Assembly: GCF_007993865.1 (NCBI RefSeq)
Contig: NZ_VIUH01000017.1
Span: 1-64,000 of the forward strand
DNA length: 64,000 bases
Source: Pseudomonas sp. SJZ079
GTDB lineage: Bacteria > Pseudomonadota > Gammaproteobacteria > Pseudomonadales > Pseudomonadaceae
Direction: 5' to 3'
The translations under genes were made by a program, and so were the position numbers. This document shows positions 46,328 to 58,167 of the stretch, in pieces. Within the stretch, counting starts at the first letter, position 1, and each line of letters opens with the position of its first letter. Below the pieces are notes generated by a model. The model was given only the letters and a program-made list of their open reading frames with translations, did not search any database and was not told where the DNA came from.

Positions 46328-46352
46328 ATCTGCCAGGGCGGCAGATTCAGAG
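46322..46352. repeat. 13-bp perfect hairpin overlapping the DUF1127 stop codon
   Basis: CTCTGAATCTGCC (46322-46334) pairs with GGCAGATTCAGAG (46340-46352) and includes the TGA stop at 46325-46327. No T-tract follows, so it may block RNA decay or slow polymerase rather than act as a classical terminator. Confidence 0.6.
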
Positions 46353-46380
46353 TCGGTTCCTCGCCGGTTATCGGCCGGCC

Positions 46381-47694
46381 TCAGAGCAGTTCTTTCAGAC
46401 GATGCCAGAGCATGCCCAGCGCCAGCAGCGGCGAGCGCAGGTGTTTGCCGCCGGGGAAGGTCATGTGCGGCACCCGGGCGAACAGGTCGAAGCCCCGGCT
46501 GGCCTGGCCGGCAATGGCCTCGCCGAGCAGTTTGCCGGCCAGGTGGGTGGCGTTCACCCCATGCCCGGAGTAGGCCTGGGCGTAATAGACGTTGGCCTGA
46601 TCCTTGAGTCGACCGATCTGCGGCAGGCGGTTGGCGCCGATGCCGATCATGCCGCCCCATTGGTAGTCGATCTTCACGTCGTTCAGATGGGGGAACACGG
46701 TCAGCATTTTCGGCCGCATATAGCCGGTGATATCCGCCGGATCGCGGCCTGAGTAGTGGCAGGCACCGCCGAACAGCAGGCGGCGGTCGGCGGACAGGCG
46801 GTAGTAGTCGAGGGCCACGCGCTGGTCGCAGAGCGCCATGTTCTGCGGAATCAGGCTGCGCGCCTGTGCTTCGCTGAGCGGCTCGGTGGCGATCACATAG
46901 CTGCCGGCGGGCAGCACCTTGCCGCCGAGGGCCGGGTTGAGCTGATTCAGGTAGGCGTTGCAGCCGAGCACCAGATGGCTGGCGCGGACCACGCCCTGAG
47001 CGGTATGCACCTTGACCTCGGGGCCGTAGTCGATGCGGCTGACCGCCGAGTTCTCGAACAGCTGCACGCCCAGTGCCTGAGCGGCGGCGGCTTCGCCGAG
47101 GGCCAGGTTGAGCGGGTGCAGGTGGCCCGAACCCATGTCGATCAGGCCGCCGACATAGCGGTCGGAGCCGACTACCTGATGCATCTGTTCGGCTTGCAGC
47201 AGGCGCAGTTCGTGACGGTAGCCGAGGGCCTTGAGCTCGGCCAGGTCATCGGCGAAGCCGGCGAGGTGACTGGGTTTGTTGGCCAGGTCGCAGTAGCCCC
47301 AGGTCAGGTCGCAGTCGATCTGGAAGTGCTCGACCCGGCGGCGGACGATTTCCACGGCTTCCAGGCCCATCAGTTTGAGTTCGCGCACGCCCTCGGCGCC
47401 TATCACCGACTCGAACTGCTCGACCCCATGGCCGACCCCGCGAATCAACTGACCGCCGTTGCGCCCGCTGGCGCCCCAGGCGATCTTGCGCGCCTCCACC
47501 AGGATCACCGAGAGGCCTTTCTCGGCCAGCTCGATCGCCGTGTTCAGCCCGGTGAAACCGCCGCCGACGATGCACACATCGGCCCGCAACTCGCCGCTCA
47601 GGGGCGGGAAGTCCAGCTGGCGATTGACGCTGGCGGCGTAATAGGAGGCGGCGTGCTGGGTGGTGTGAGCGGGCTGGCGAACGCGGGCGTTCAT
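46381..47694 (-). CDS. FAD-dependent amine oxidoreductase, PuuB/PauB-like
   Basis: A 437-residue DAO-family flavoprotein. The N-terminal FAD Rossmann motif is CIVGGGFTGLNTAIELAEKG (about residues 41-60), and WGASGRNGGQLIRG follows as in PuuB. P. aeruginosa PauB4 and E. coli gamma-glutamylputrescine oxidase are the closest families I recognise. It would produce the aldehyde oxidised by a PauC-type enzyme. No signal peptide, so the site of action is cytosolic. It lies upstream of a YkgJ-like gene on the other strand; substrate not settled. Confidence 0.87.
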   Translation of the reverse strand: MNARVRQPAHTTQHAASYYAASVNRQLDFPPLSGELRADVCIVGGGFTGLNTAIELAEKGLSVILVEARKIAWGASGRNGGQLIRGVGHGVEQFESVIGAEGVRELKLMGLEAVEIVRRRVEHFQIDCDLTWGYCDLANKPSHLAGFADDLAELKALGYRHELRLLQAEQMHQVVGSDRYVGGLIDMGSGHLHPLNLALGEAAAAQALGVQLFENSAVSRIDYGPEVKVHTAQGVVRASHLVLGCNAYLNQLNPALGGKVLPAGSYVIATEPLSEAQARSLIPQNMALCDQRVALDYYRLSADRRLLFGGACHYSGRDPADITGYMRPKMLTVFPHLNDVKIDYQWGGMIGIGANRLPQIGRLKDQANVYYAQAYSGHGVNATHLAGKLLGEAIAGQASRGFDLFARVPHMTFPGGKHLRSPLLALGMLWHRLKELL

Positions 47695-47868
47695 GTGCGA
47701 AATCCTGATTATTGTGTTTGTAAAATTTTACGAAGCATAAGCGTGGTCTCTGTCTGTCGCCAAGGGCTGCGCGAAAAATACTGGGTTTTCGTCGACTTGA
47801 CCGGCGCTCTGCCGCGATCGGCGCGCGAGGCGAGGTAAGATGCGCGGGATTTTTCCAGGACGCCGCCG

Positions 47869-48222
47869 ATGAGCTGTACCAGCCACAAGATCGATCACCT
47901 GCGTTTGCAGATTCCGCGCTTCGACTGCGTACCCGGCTGCCACGACTGCTGCGGGCCGGTCACCGCCTCGTCCGAGGAAATGGCGCGTCTGCCGGTGAAA
48001 AGCGCTGCCGCGCATGAGGCGGCACTGGCTGAGCTGAACTGCGTGCACCTCGGTCCCCAGGGCTGCCAGGTGTACGACCAGCGGCCGCTGATTTGCCGCC
48101 TGTTCGGCACCACCAAGAGCCTGCCGTGCCCCCATGGCCGTGGGCCGGAGCAGCTGACCGAGGCGCGCGTCGAGCAGCAGGTGCATCGGCTGATCGCCAG
48201 CACCCGCCAGGTATTGGTCTAA
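47869..48222 (+). CDS. YkgJ-family cysteine-cluster protein
   Basis: A 117-residue protein with the zinc/iron-chelating cluster family pattern: CVPGCHDCCGP near residue 21 and GCQVYDQRPLICRLFG near residue 65, plus a further cysteine in LPCPHG. It belongs to the CxxCxxCC (YkgJ) family, whose biochemical role is unknown. The ATG gives the family length. It converges on the lrp gene with only ten bases between stops. Confidence 0.85.
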   Translation: MSCTSHKIDHLRLQIPRFDCVPGCHDCCGPVTASSEEMARLPVKSAAAHEAALAELNCVHLGPQGCQVYDQRPLICRLFGTTKSLPCPHGRGPEQLTEARVEQQVHRLIASTRQVLV

Positions 48223-48232
48223 GCCTGCGGCG

Positions 48233-48721
48233 CTACTCCGGCACCGGCAGGCTCAGCGATTCCTTGACTTCCTCCATGACGATATAGCTCTTCGACTCGC
48301 GCACATGCGGCAGCTTGAGCAGGATGTCGCCGAGCAGCTTGCGGTAGCTGGCCATCTCGTTGATCCGCGCCTTGACCAGGTAATCGAAGTCGCCGGAAAC
48401 CAGGTGGCATTCCAGAACATGGGGCAGCTTGAGCACGGCGCGGCGGAACTCCTCGAAGGTGTCGCCGGACTTGTAGTCCAGGCTGATCTCGACGAACACC
48501 AGCAGGCTGGCCTTGAGATTCTGCGGGTTGAGGCGGGCGTGGTAGCCCATGATGATGCCTTCGCGCTCGAGCCGACGCACCCGCTCGGTGCAGGGCGTGG
48601 TCGACAGGCCGACGCGTTCGCCCAGTTCGGTGAAGGAGATGCGTCCGTCTTCCTGGAGGATGCGCAGGATATTGCGGTCGATCTTGTCCAGCTCACGCCG
48701 GCTTTGATGCTGGGTACGCAT
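48233..48721 (-). CDS. lrp: Lrp/AsnC-family regulator (DadR-like)
   Basis: A 162-residue regulator. The N-terminal helix-turn-helix (about 10-60, RELDKIDRNILRILQEDGRISFTELGERVGLS split between helices) precedes an AsnC-type ligand-binding domain with HVLECHLVSGDFDYLVKARI. Length and sequence match Lrp. It is divergent from dadA and presumably activates it in response to alanine, as reported for pseudomonads. The ATG at 48721 follows GGAGGGG; the longer open frame upstream is antisense to dadA. Confidence 0.94.
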   Translation of the reverse strand: MRTQHQSRRELDKIDRNILRILQEDGRISFTELGERVGLSTTPCTERVRRLEREGIIMGYHARLNPQNLKASLLVFVEISLDYKSGDTFEEFRRAVLKLPHVLECHLVSGDFDYLVKARINEMASYRKLLGDILLKLPHVRESKSYIVMEEVKESLSLPVPE

Positions 48722-48877
48722 AGGGGGTGCCCCTCCAAGAAAACGGTTTTCGCCAAGAGCTCTCGCCAAATATAGCTTTATATATAGTGAAAAGCACTGG
48801 CTAATGCTCCATATACTGCGCGCATCAACTCTCAAATAGAACAAACGCCAGCGCATAGTCGCGGCGAGGAGCGAGCG
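48722..48877. promoter_or_regulatory. Divergent lrp-dadA control region
   Basis: A 156-bp AT-rich gap, unusual in this GC-rich window. The stretch 48769-48800 has TATAGCTTTATATATAG-type sequence, suitable for Lrp binding. TATACT near 48812-48817 is the best -10 for dadA, with no good -35, as expected for an activated promoter. Confidence 0.45.
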
Positions 48878-50176
48878 ATGCGGGTTCTGGTGCTTGGCGG
48901 CGGTGTAATCGGTACAGTCAGTGCTTACTACCTGGCGCGCCAGGGCTTTGAAGTGGTGGTGGTCGACCGCCAGCCAGCCGTGGCCCAGGAAACCAGCTTC
49001 GGCAACGCCGGTCAGGTCTCTCCCGGCTACGCCTCGCCTTGGGCCGCCCCTGGGGTTCCGCTGAAAGCCATCAAGTGGCTGCTGCAAAAGCACGCGCCGC
49101 TGGCGATCAAGGCTACCGCCGATATCGACCAGTACCTGTGGATGGCGCAGATGCTGCGCAACTGCACCGCCAGCCGCTACGCGGTGAACAAGGAGCGCAT
49201 GGTGCGTCTGTCCGAATACAGCCGCGATTGCCTCGACGAGCTGCGCAAAGAGACCGGCATCAGCTATGAAGGTCGCACCCTGGGCACCACCCAACTGTTC
49301 CGCACCCAGGCCCAGGTGGACAACGCCGCCAAGGACATCGCCGTGCTGCAGCAATCCGGCGTGCCGTTCGAGCTGCTCGACCGCGACGGCATCGCCCGCG
49401 CCGAGCCGGCCCTGGCCGGGGTCAAGCACAAGCTGGCCGGCGCCCTGCGCTTGCCCAACGACCAGACCGGCGACTGCCAGATGTTCACCCGCAAGCTGGC
49501 CGAAATGGCGCAGCAGATGGGCGTCGAGTTCCGCTTTGGCCAGCAGATCGAGCGCCTGGATGCCGTCGGCGACCGGATCAACGGCGTGTGGATCGACGGT
49601 AAGCTGGAAACCGCCGACCGCTACGTACTCGCCCTCGGCAGCTACAGCCCGCAGCTGCTCAAGCCGCTGGGCGTGCGTGCGCCGGTGTACCCGCTCAAGG
49701 GCTACTCGCTGACCGTGCCGATCACCAACCCGGATATGGCGCCGACTTCGACCATTCTCGACGAAACCTACAAGGTCGCCATCACCCGTTTCGACCAACG
49801 CATCCGCGTCGGCGGCATGGCCGAAATCGCCGGTTTCGATTTGAGCCTCAACCCGCGCCGGCGCGAGACCCTGGAAATGATCGTCGGCGATCTCTATCCG
49901 CAAGGTGGCGACCTCAGCCAGGTGGATTTCTGGACCGGCCTGCGCCCGGCGACCCCGGACGGTACGCCGATCGTCGGTGCCACCGGCTTGCGCAATCTGT
50001 TCCTGAACACCGGCCACGGTACATTGGGCTGGACCATGGCCTGTGGCTCCGGCCGCTTCCTCGCCGATCTGATGGCCAACAAGCGCCCGCAGATCAGCGC
50101 CGAAGGCCTGGGTATTTCCCGTTATAGTCGCGCCAAGGAGACCGCCAAGCATGTCAGTCCAGCGCCTGCGCACTGA
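48878..50176 (+). CDS. dadA: D-amino acid dehydrogenase, small subunit DadA
   Basis: A 432-residue FAD enzyme that oxidatively deaminates D-alanine to pyruvate and ammonia, passing electrons to the respiratory chain. The N-terminus carries [25 protein letters not shown]-type FAD binding within residues 3-27, and [18 protein letters not shown] follows as in all DadA. The C-terminal FAD-contacting segment [15 protein letters not shown] is intact. It overlaps the ridA-like gene by 26 bases. L-alanine is converted to D-alanine by DadX encoded downstream. Confidence 0.97.
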   Translation: MRVLVLGGGVIGTVSAYYLARQGFEVVVVDRQPAVAQETSFGNAGQVSPGYASPWAAPGVPLKAIKWLLQKHAPLAIKATADIDQYLWMAQMLRNCTASRYAVNKERMVRLSEYSRDCLDELRKETGISYEGRTLGTTQLFRTQAQVDNAAKDIAVLQQSGVPFELLDRDGIARAEPALAGVKHKLAGALRLPNDQTGDCQMFTRKLAEMAQQMGVEFRFGQQIERLDAVGDRINGVWIDGKLETADRYVLALGSYSPQLLKPLGVRAPVYPLKGYSLTVPITNPDMAPTSTILDETYKVAITRFDQRIRVGGMAEIAGFDLSLNPRRRETLEMIVGDLYPQGGDLSQVDFWTGLRPATPDGTPIVGATGLRNLFLNTGHGTLGWTMACGSGRFLADLMANKRPQISAEGLGISRYSRAKETAKHVSPAPAH

Positions 50177-50504
50177 AGCGCGTTACAGCGAAATCAACAT
50201 CCACCGGGGTGTCGTCCATCTGGCCGGGCAACTGGCGGATGATTTCACTGGCGATATCGTCCAGCAGACCCGCGAGACGCTGGCCAATACCGAGCTGATG
50301 CTCGCCGAGGCCGGCACCGACAAGAGCCGGATCCTCTCGGTGACCATCTACCTCAAGGACATGGCGCGCGATTATGCCGGCCTCAACCAGGTGTGGGACG
50401 CCTGGGTGAGCACAGGCACGGCGCCGGCGCGCATCTGTGTCGAGGCGAAGATGTACAAGCCCGAAGTGCTGGTGGAAATGATGGTGGTGGCGGCACAACC
50501 CTGA
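50151..50504 (+). CDS. RidA-family protein in the dad operon
   Basis: A 117-residue Rid-family protein, distinct from ridA near spoT. Signature stretches include [28 protein letters not shown], split across several strands, [11 protein letters not shown] and [12 protein letters not shown] with the substrate-binding arginine. Its start lies inside dadA, so it is translationally coupled. DadA releases imines from amino acids, the type of reactive intermediate Rid proteins hydrolyse, so a protective or product-forming role is natural (inference). Confidence 0.9.
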   Translation: MSVQRLRTEARYSEINIHRGVVHLAGQLADDFTGDIVQQTRETLANTELMLAEAGTDKSRILSVTIYLKDMARDYAGLNQVWDAWVSTGTAPARICVEAKMYKPEVLVEMMVVAAQP

Positions 50505-50513
50505 TTTTTTTCG

Positions 50514-50536
50514 GCCTGGCAGTGCCAGGCTTTTTT
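50514..50536 (+). terminator. Intrinsic terminator between ridA-like gene and dadX
   Basis: A perfect 7-bp stem GCCTGGC/GCCAGGC with a 3-base loop, followed by six T. It stands inside what is otherwise a single dadA-ridA-dadX transcription unit and could attenuate dadX. Confidence 0.8.
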
Positions 50537-50561
50537 ATATCACTCGCTAGAAGTCCGAATT

Positions 50562-51650
50562 ATGCGCCCAGCCCGTGCCCTGATCGATATGCAAGCCCTG
50601 CGTCAGAATTACCGCCTGGCCCGTGAGGTGACCGGCGCCAAGGCGCTGGCGGTGGTCAAGGCCGATGCCTACGGCCACGGTGCGGTGCGCTGTGCCCAGG
50701 CCTTGGCGGACGAGGCGGACGGCTTTGCCGTGGCCTGCATCGAGGAGGCGCTGCAACTGCGCGAAGCCGGTATTCGCGCGCCGATCCTGCTGCTGGAGGG
50801 CTTCTTCGAGGCCGAAGAGCTGGCGCTGATCGAGCAGCATGACTTCTGGTGCGTGGTGCATTCGATGTGGCAGGTGGACGCCATCGAGCGGGCCGCGCTG
50901 AGCAAGCCGCTGTGCGTCTGGCTCAAGCTGGATTCCGGCATGCATCGCGTCGGCCTGCACCCGGCCGAGTATCACGGGGCCCATCGTCGCCTGCTGGCCA
51001 GCGGCAAGGTGGCGAAAATCGTCTTGATGAGTCATTTCGCTCGCGCCGACGAGTTGGACTGCCCACGCAGCGCCGAGCAGGTCGCGCTGTTCGAGCAGGT
51101 TCGCCAAGGGCTGAGCGGCGAGGTCAGCCTGCGCAATTCGCCGGCGATTCTCGGTTGGCCGCAGCTGTTCCCGCAACAGCAGGCCAGCGATTGGGTGCGC
51201 CCCGGCATCATGCTGTATGGCGCCACGCCGTTCGATCAGGCCCAGGCCGTGGCGACCCAGTTGCAGCCGGTGATGACCCTGGAGTCGAAGATCATCGCTG
51301 TGCGTGAGTTGCCGGCCGGTGAGCCGGTGGGCTACGCCGCGCGCTTCATCACCGAGCGGCCGACCCGCGTCGGCGTGGTCGCCATGGGTTATGCCGACGG
51401 TTACCCACGGCATGCGCCGACCGGCACGCCGGTGGCGATCGACGGCCAGTTGAGTCGGCTGATCGGCCGGGTGTCGATGGACATGCTCACCGTCGATCTC
51501 AGCGATCTAGCGCACGCGGGCCTGGGCAGCCGGGTCGAGTTATGGGGCAAGCAGGTGCTGGCCAGCGCTGTGGCCGCCCGTGCCGAGACCATTCCGTACC
51601 AGCTGTTCTGCAACCTGCGCCGGGTGCAGAGCGTCTATCTCGGGAGTTGA
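50562..51650 (+). CDS. dadX: Catabolic alanine racemase DadX
   Basis: A 362-residue PLP racemase interconverting L- and D-alanine. The PLP lysine is K33 in [11 protein letters not shown], and the opposing catalytic tyrosine lies in [28 protein letters not shown] is a further racemase hallmark. The location downstream of dadA and a Rid gene identifies it as the catabolic DadX rather than the cell-wall-linked Alr. The weak terminator upstream implies lower or separately controlled expression. Confidence 0.96.
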   Translation: MRPARALIDMQALRQNYRLAREVTGAKALAVVKADAYGHGAVRCAQALADEADGFAVACIEEALQLREAGIRAPILLLEGFFEAEELALIEQHDFWCVVHSMWQVDAIERAALSKPLCVWLKLDSGMHRVGLHPAEYHGAHRRLLASGKVAKIVLMSHFARADELDCPRSAEQVALFEQVRQGLSGEVSLRNSPAILGWPQLFPQQQASDWVRPGIMLYGATPFDQAQAVATQLQPVMTLESKIIAVRELPAGEPVGYAARFITERPTRVGVVAMGYADGYPRHAPTGTPVAIDGQLSRLIGRVSMDMLTVDLSDLAHAGLGSRVELWGKQVLASAVAARAETIPYQLFCNLRRVQSVYLGS

Positions 51651-51752
51651 GTCAGCGCCTGGAGGGGGTTGTGAACGCAGGTGTTGTAAATACTGAACAC
51701 TGTTGCGATGATGCGGACTCTTTTCCGTATCTTCCCGAGGGGGACTCCAGCA

Positions 51753-52301
51753 TTGGACGTCGGTATTCGACTGCAATCCATTCGCAAGCTCAAAGGTCTG
51801 TCGCAGCGTGAACTCGCCAAGCGTGCAGGGGTGACCAACAGCACCATATCGATGATCGAGAAAAACAGCGTCAGCCCCTCGATCAGTTCGTTGAAAAAGG
51901 TGTTGGCGGGTATTCCCATGTCCCTGGTGGAGTTCTTCTCGCAGGAGTCAGAGCAGGACAATCACACCCAGGTGGTGTTCCGGGCATCCGAACTCACCGA
52001 TATCCACAGTGGCGCGATCAGTATGAAGCTGGTGGGCAAGACCCATCCGAATCGCGCCCTCACCGTGCTCGACGAAACCTACCCGATCGGTTCCGATACC
52101 GGTGACGACATGTACACCCATGAGGGTGAAGAAAGCGGTGTGCTAGTGGAAGGGCGCCTTGAGCTGACCGTCGGCGAGGAGGTGTTCATTCTCGAGCCGG
52201 GCGACAGTTATTACTTCGAGAGCAGCAAGCCGCACCGCTTCCGCAATCCGTTCGACCAGCCGGCGCGGCTGATCAGCGCCACCACACCGGCGAATTTTTA
52301 A
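51753..52301 (+). CDS. pauR: Polyamine-responsive regulator PauR (XRE-cupin)
   Basis: A 182-residue repressor. The N-terminal helix-turn-helix (LQSIRKLKGLSQRELAKRAG, then VTNSTISMIEKN) is followed by a C-terminal cupin sensor domain (about 105-180, MYTHEGEESGVLVEGRLEL). The start is TTG at 51753, ten bases after GAGGGGG; it restores the conserved MDVGIRLQSIRKLKG N-terminus, while the ATG at 51708 adds an unsupported leader. In P. aeruginosa PauR represses polyamine-catabolism genes; genes of that type lie 5-10 kb upstream in this window. Confidence 0.9.
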   Translation: MDVGIRLQSIRKLKGLSQRELAKRAGVTNSTISMIEKNSVSPSISSLKKVLAGIPMSLVEFFSQESEQDNHTQVVFRASELTDIHSGAISMKLVGKTHPNRALTVLDETYPIGSDTGDDMYTHEGEESGVLVEGRLELTVGEEVFILEPGDSYYFESSKPHRFRNPFDQPARLISATTPANF

Positions 52302-52435
52302 GCGCTGAGTAAGCCGTTCGGCGAATAACCCTGCGACATTCTGGGTTGTTTCGGCCCGACGGGCTTCTCGTTATACTGTCGCCCGCTCGCGAAACCGTGG
52401 CCGCGGGCGTGACTAGCCACGATGAGGGTGTACGC

Positions 52436-52858
52436 GTGAATCTAATTAAGAAGATGCTGGTAGCACCGGCTGCCGTGTTGGCTCTGTGGGCAGCGACTGC
52501 TCAGGCCACGACCAACGAGGCGATTGCCGAGCGCTTGAAGCCGGTTGGCGAAGTCTGTGTGATGGGCGAGGAGTGCAAGGGCGTCGGCGCGGTTGCCGCG
52601 GTCAGTGGTGGCGGTGCGCGCACTGGCGACGACATCATTGCCAAGCACTGCGGCGCTTGCCACAGCTCGGGCGTTCTGGGTGCGCCGAAGATCGGCGACA
52701 CTGCAGCTTGGAAGGCCCGCGCGGAAAAAGAAGGCGGCCTCGACGGGTTGTTGGCCAAGGCCATTTCCGGCATCAATTCCATGCCGCCGAAAGGCACCTG
52801 CGCGGACTGCACGGATGACGAGCTGCATGCCGCGATCGAAAAGATGTCGGGTCTGTAA
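52436..52858 (+). CDS. cycB: Cytochrome c5
   Basis: A 140-residue periplasmic c-type cytochrome. The signal peptide (NLIKKMLVAPAAVLALWAA, cleavage near residue 23) follows a GTG start at 52436. The haem motif CGACHSS is near residue 71, and the methionine ligand is in NSMPPKG. The additional CADC pair in PPKGTCADCTDDEL is typical of cytochrome c5, which forms a disulfide there. An ATG at 52454 would shorten the signal peptide, so the GTG is kept. Partner oxidase not identified. Confidence 0.92.
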   Translation: MNLIKKMLVAPAAVLALWAATAQATTNEAIAERLKPVGEVCVMGEECKGVGAVAAVSGGGARTGDDIIAKHCGACHSSGVLGAPKIGDTAAWKARAEKEGGLDGLLAKAISGINSMPPKGTCADCTDDELHAAIEKMSGL

Positions 52859-52877
52859 GCTGACCGCGCAGTGATAG

Positions 52878-52899
52878 AGCCGCCTTCGGGCGGCTTTTT
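52878..52899 (+). terminator. Intrinsic terminator after cytochrome c5 gene
   Basis: A perfect 7-bp stem AGCCGCC/GGCGGCT with a TTCG tetraloop and a T5 run, 20 bp after the stop. Confidence 0.9.
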
Positions 52900-52982
52900 G
52901 CTATGTGGGGCCGGCAGTGCAGCAAAACCGCGTGCCGCGCAGTCCAACCTGACATCGCAGGGATGTCGTCAGGAGTAGCCAG

Positions 52983-55981
<2,999 letters not shown>

Positions 55982-55992
<11 letters not shown>

Positions 55993-57991
55993 GCATGGCG
56001 CGCATGTTGGCCAGCGCCGAGTTGCCGGTGGCGGCCTTGACCTCGGGGGGCGCGTCGTCCTGGCCTTCCCAGACCAGGTCTTCGGGCGGCAATTCGTCGA
56101 GAAATCGGCTCGGCGAGCATTCGATGATTTCGCCGTATTGCTTGCGCTTGGCGGCGAAGGTCATGGTCAGGTTGCGCTTGGCGCGGGTGATGCCGACGTA
56201 GGCCAGGCGGCGCTCTTCCTCGACCGTGTCGGCTTCGATGCTGGAGCGGTGCGGGAGGATCTCTTCCTCCACGCCGAGGATGTACACCGAGGGGTATTCC
56301 AGGCCCTTGGAGGCGTGCAGGGTCATCATCTGCACGCCTTCGGCGCCGTCTTCTTCCTCCTGTTGGCGTTCCAGCATGTCGCGTAATACCAGCTTGCCGA
56401 TGGCGTCCTCGATGGTCATGTCGCCGTCTTCGTCGCGCTCCAGGGTGTTCTTCAGCGCCTCGACCAGGAACCAGACGTTGCCCATGCGCGCATCGGCGAC
56501 CTTGTCGTTGGAGGCGTTCTGTCGCAGCCAGTTCTCGTAATCGATGTCCATCACCATGCTACGAATCGCGGCGATCGGGTCGTTCTGTGCGCACTCCTGA
56601 CGCACCCGGTCCATCCAGCGGGTAAAGCGCGCCAGGCGTTCGGTGAAGCGACTGTCGAGGTGCTCGCCGAGGCCGATTTCGCCGGCGGCGGCGTACATGC
56701 TGATCTTGCGCTCGGTGGCGTAGTTGCCGAGCTTTTCCAGGGTGGTCGAGCCGATCTCGCGGCGCGGCACGTTGATCACCCGCAGGAAGGCGTTGTCGTC
56801 GTCCGGATTGACCAGCAGGCGGAAGTAGCTCATCAGATCCTTCACCTCCTGACGGGCGAAGAAGCTGGTGCCGCCGCTCAGGCGATAGGGAATCTGGTGG
56901 TGCTGCAGCTTGAGCTCCATCAGCTTGGCCTGGTAGTTGCCGCGATAGAGAATCGCGTAGTCGCTGTAGGGCCGTTCGGTGCGCAGGTGCTCGGTGAGGA
57001 TCTCCAGGGCCACCCGCTCGCATTCGGCGTCCTCGTTGCGGCAGCGGATCACGCGGATTTCGTCGCCCATGCCCATCTCGCTCCACAGCTGTTTCTCGAA
57101 GGCATGCGGGTTGTTGGCGATCAGTACGTTGGCGCACTTGAGGATGCGGCTGGTGGAGCGGTAGTTCTGCTCCAGCATCACCACCTTCAGCGAGGGGTAG
57201 TCCTCCTTCAGCAGCATCAGGTTTTCCGGGCGGGCGCCACGCCAGGCGTAGATCGACTGGTCGTCGTCGCCGACCACGGTGAACTGGTTGCGCATGCCCA
57301 CCAGCAGCTTGACCAGCAGGTACTGGCTGGCGTTGGTGTCCTGGTATTCGTCGACCAGCAGGTAGCGGATGCGGTTCTGCCATTTTTCCAGGATGTCCGG
57401 GTGTTCCTGGAACAGCTTCACCGGCATCAGGATCAGGTCGTCGAAATCCACCGCGTTGTAGGCCTTGAGGGTGCGCTGGTAGTGCAGGTAGACGATGGCG
57501 GCGGTCTGTTCCTTGGGGTTGCGCGACTCGCTCAGGGCCTGGTCGGGCAGGATCAGCTCGTTCTTCCAGCTGCCGATGTAGTTCTTCACTTCATCGATGC
57601 CGTCGTCGCCGGCATATTCCTTCTGCATGATGTCGCTGAGCAGCGCCTTGATATCGCCCTCGTCGAAGATCGAGAAGCCCGGCTTGTAGCCCAGCGCCGC
57701 ATATTCCTTGCGGATGATGTTCATGCCCAGGTTGTGGAAGGTCGACACCGTCAGGCCGCGCGCCTCGGCGCCCTTGAGCAGGCTGCCGACCCGTTCCTTC
57801 ATCTCGCGCGCGGCCTTGTTGGTGAAGGTCATGGCGACGATGTGACGGGCCTGGATGCCGCAGTTTTGCACCAGGTGGGCGATCTTGCGCGTGATCACGC
57901 TGGTCTTGCCGGAGCCTGCGCCGGCGAGCACCAAAAGAGGGCCGCCGACGTAGTTCACGGCTTCCTGCTGCCGGGGATTGAGTCGGGACAT
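55982..57991 (-). CDS. rep: ATP-dependent DNA helicase Rep
   Basis: A 669-residue UvrD/Rep-family 3'-5' helicase that assists replication forks through protein barriers. Motif I is VLAGAGSGKTSVITRKIAHL (residues 20-39), motif II LLVDEYQDTNASQYLLVKLL near 215, motif III VVGDDDQSIYAWRGARPE and motif VI near YVGITRAKRNL. The length separates Rep (about 670) from UvrD (about 720-730). It ends MLKK followed by TAG, within the repeat described above. A strong signal for termination lies directly after the stop on the same strand. Confidence 0.97.
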
Positions 57992-58167
57992 GCTGAAATC
58001 AACTGGGGAAAAAGGCCGGAGATTCTATCAGGGTTGCACCCCGGAGCAGGACGAGCCTGCGATGATCGGCAGATAAGCGGCGCTATACAAAAAAATTCTC
58101 GTCATGTATTAGATAAGTGCGTCTATAACTTAAAGTAATTTATTAGAAGACGAGCTGTGGAGGTCGT

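Noticed and set aside
48722-50173. Long upstream extension of the lrp frame, antisense to dadA
   Set aside because: The Lrp domain starts exactly at the ATG at 48721 behind a strong ribosome site. The extension is a reverse reading of dadA.
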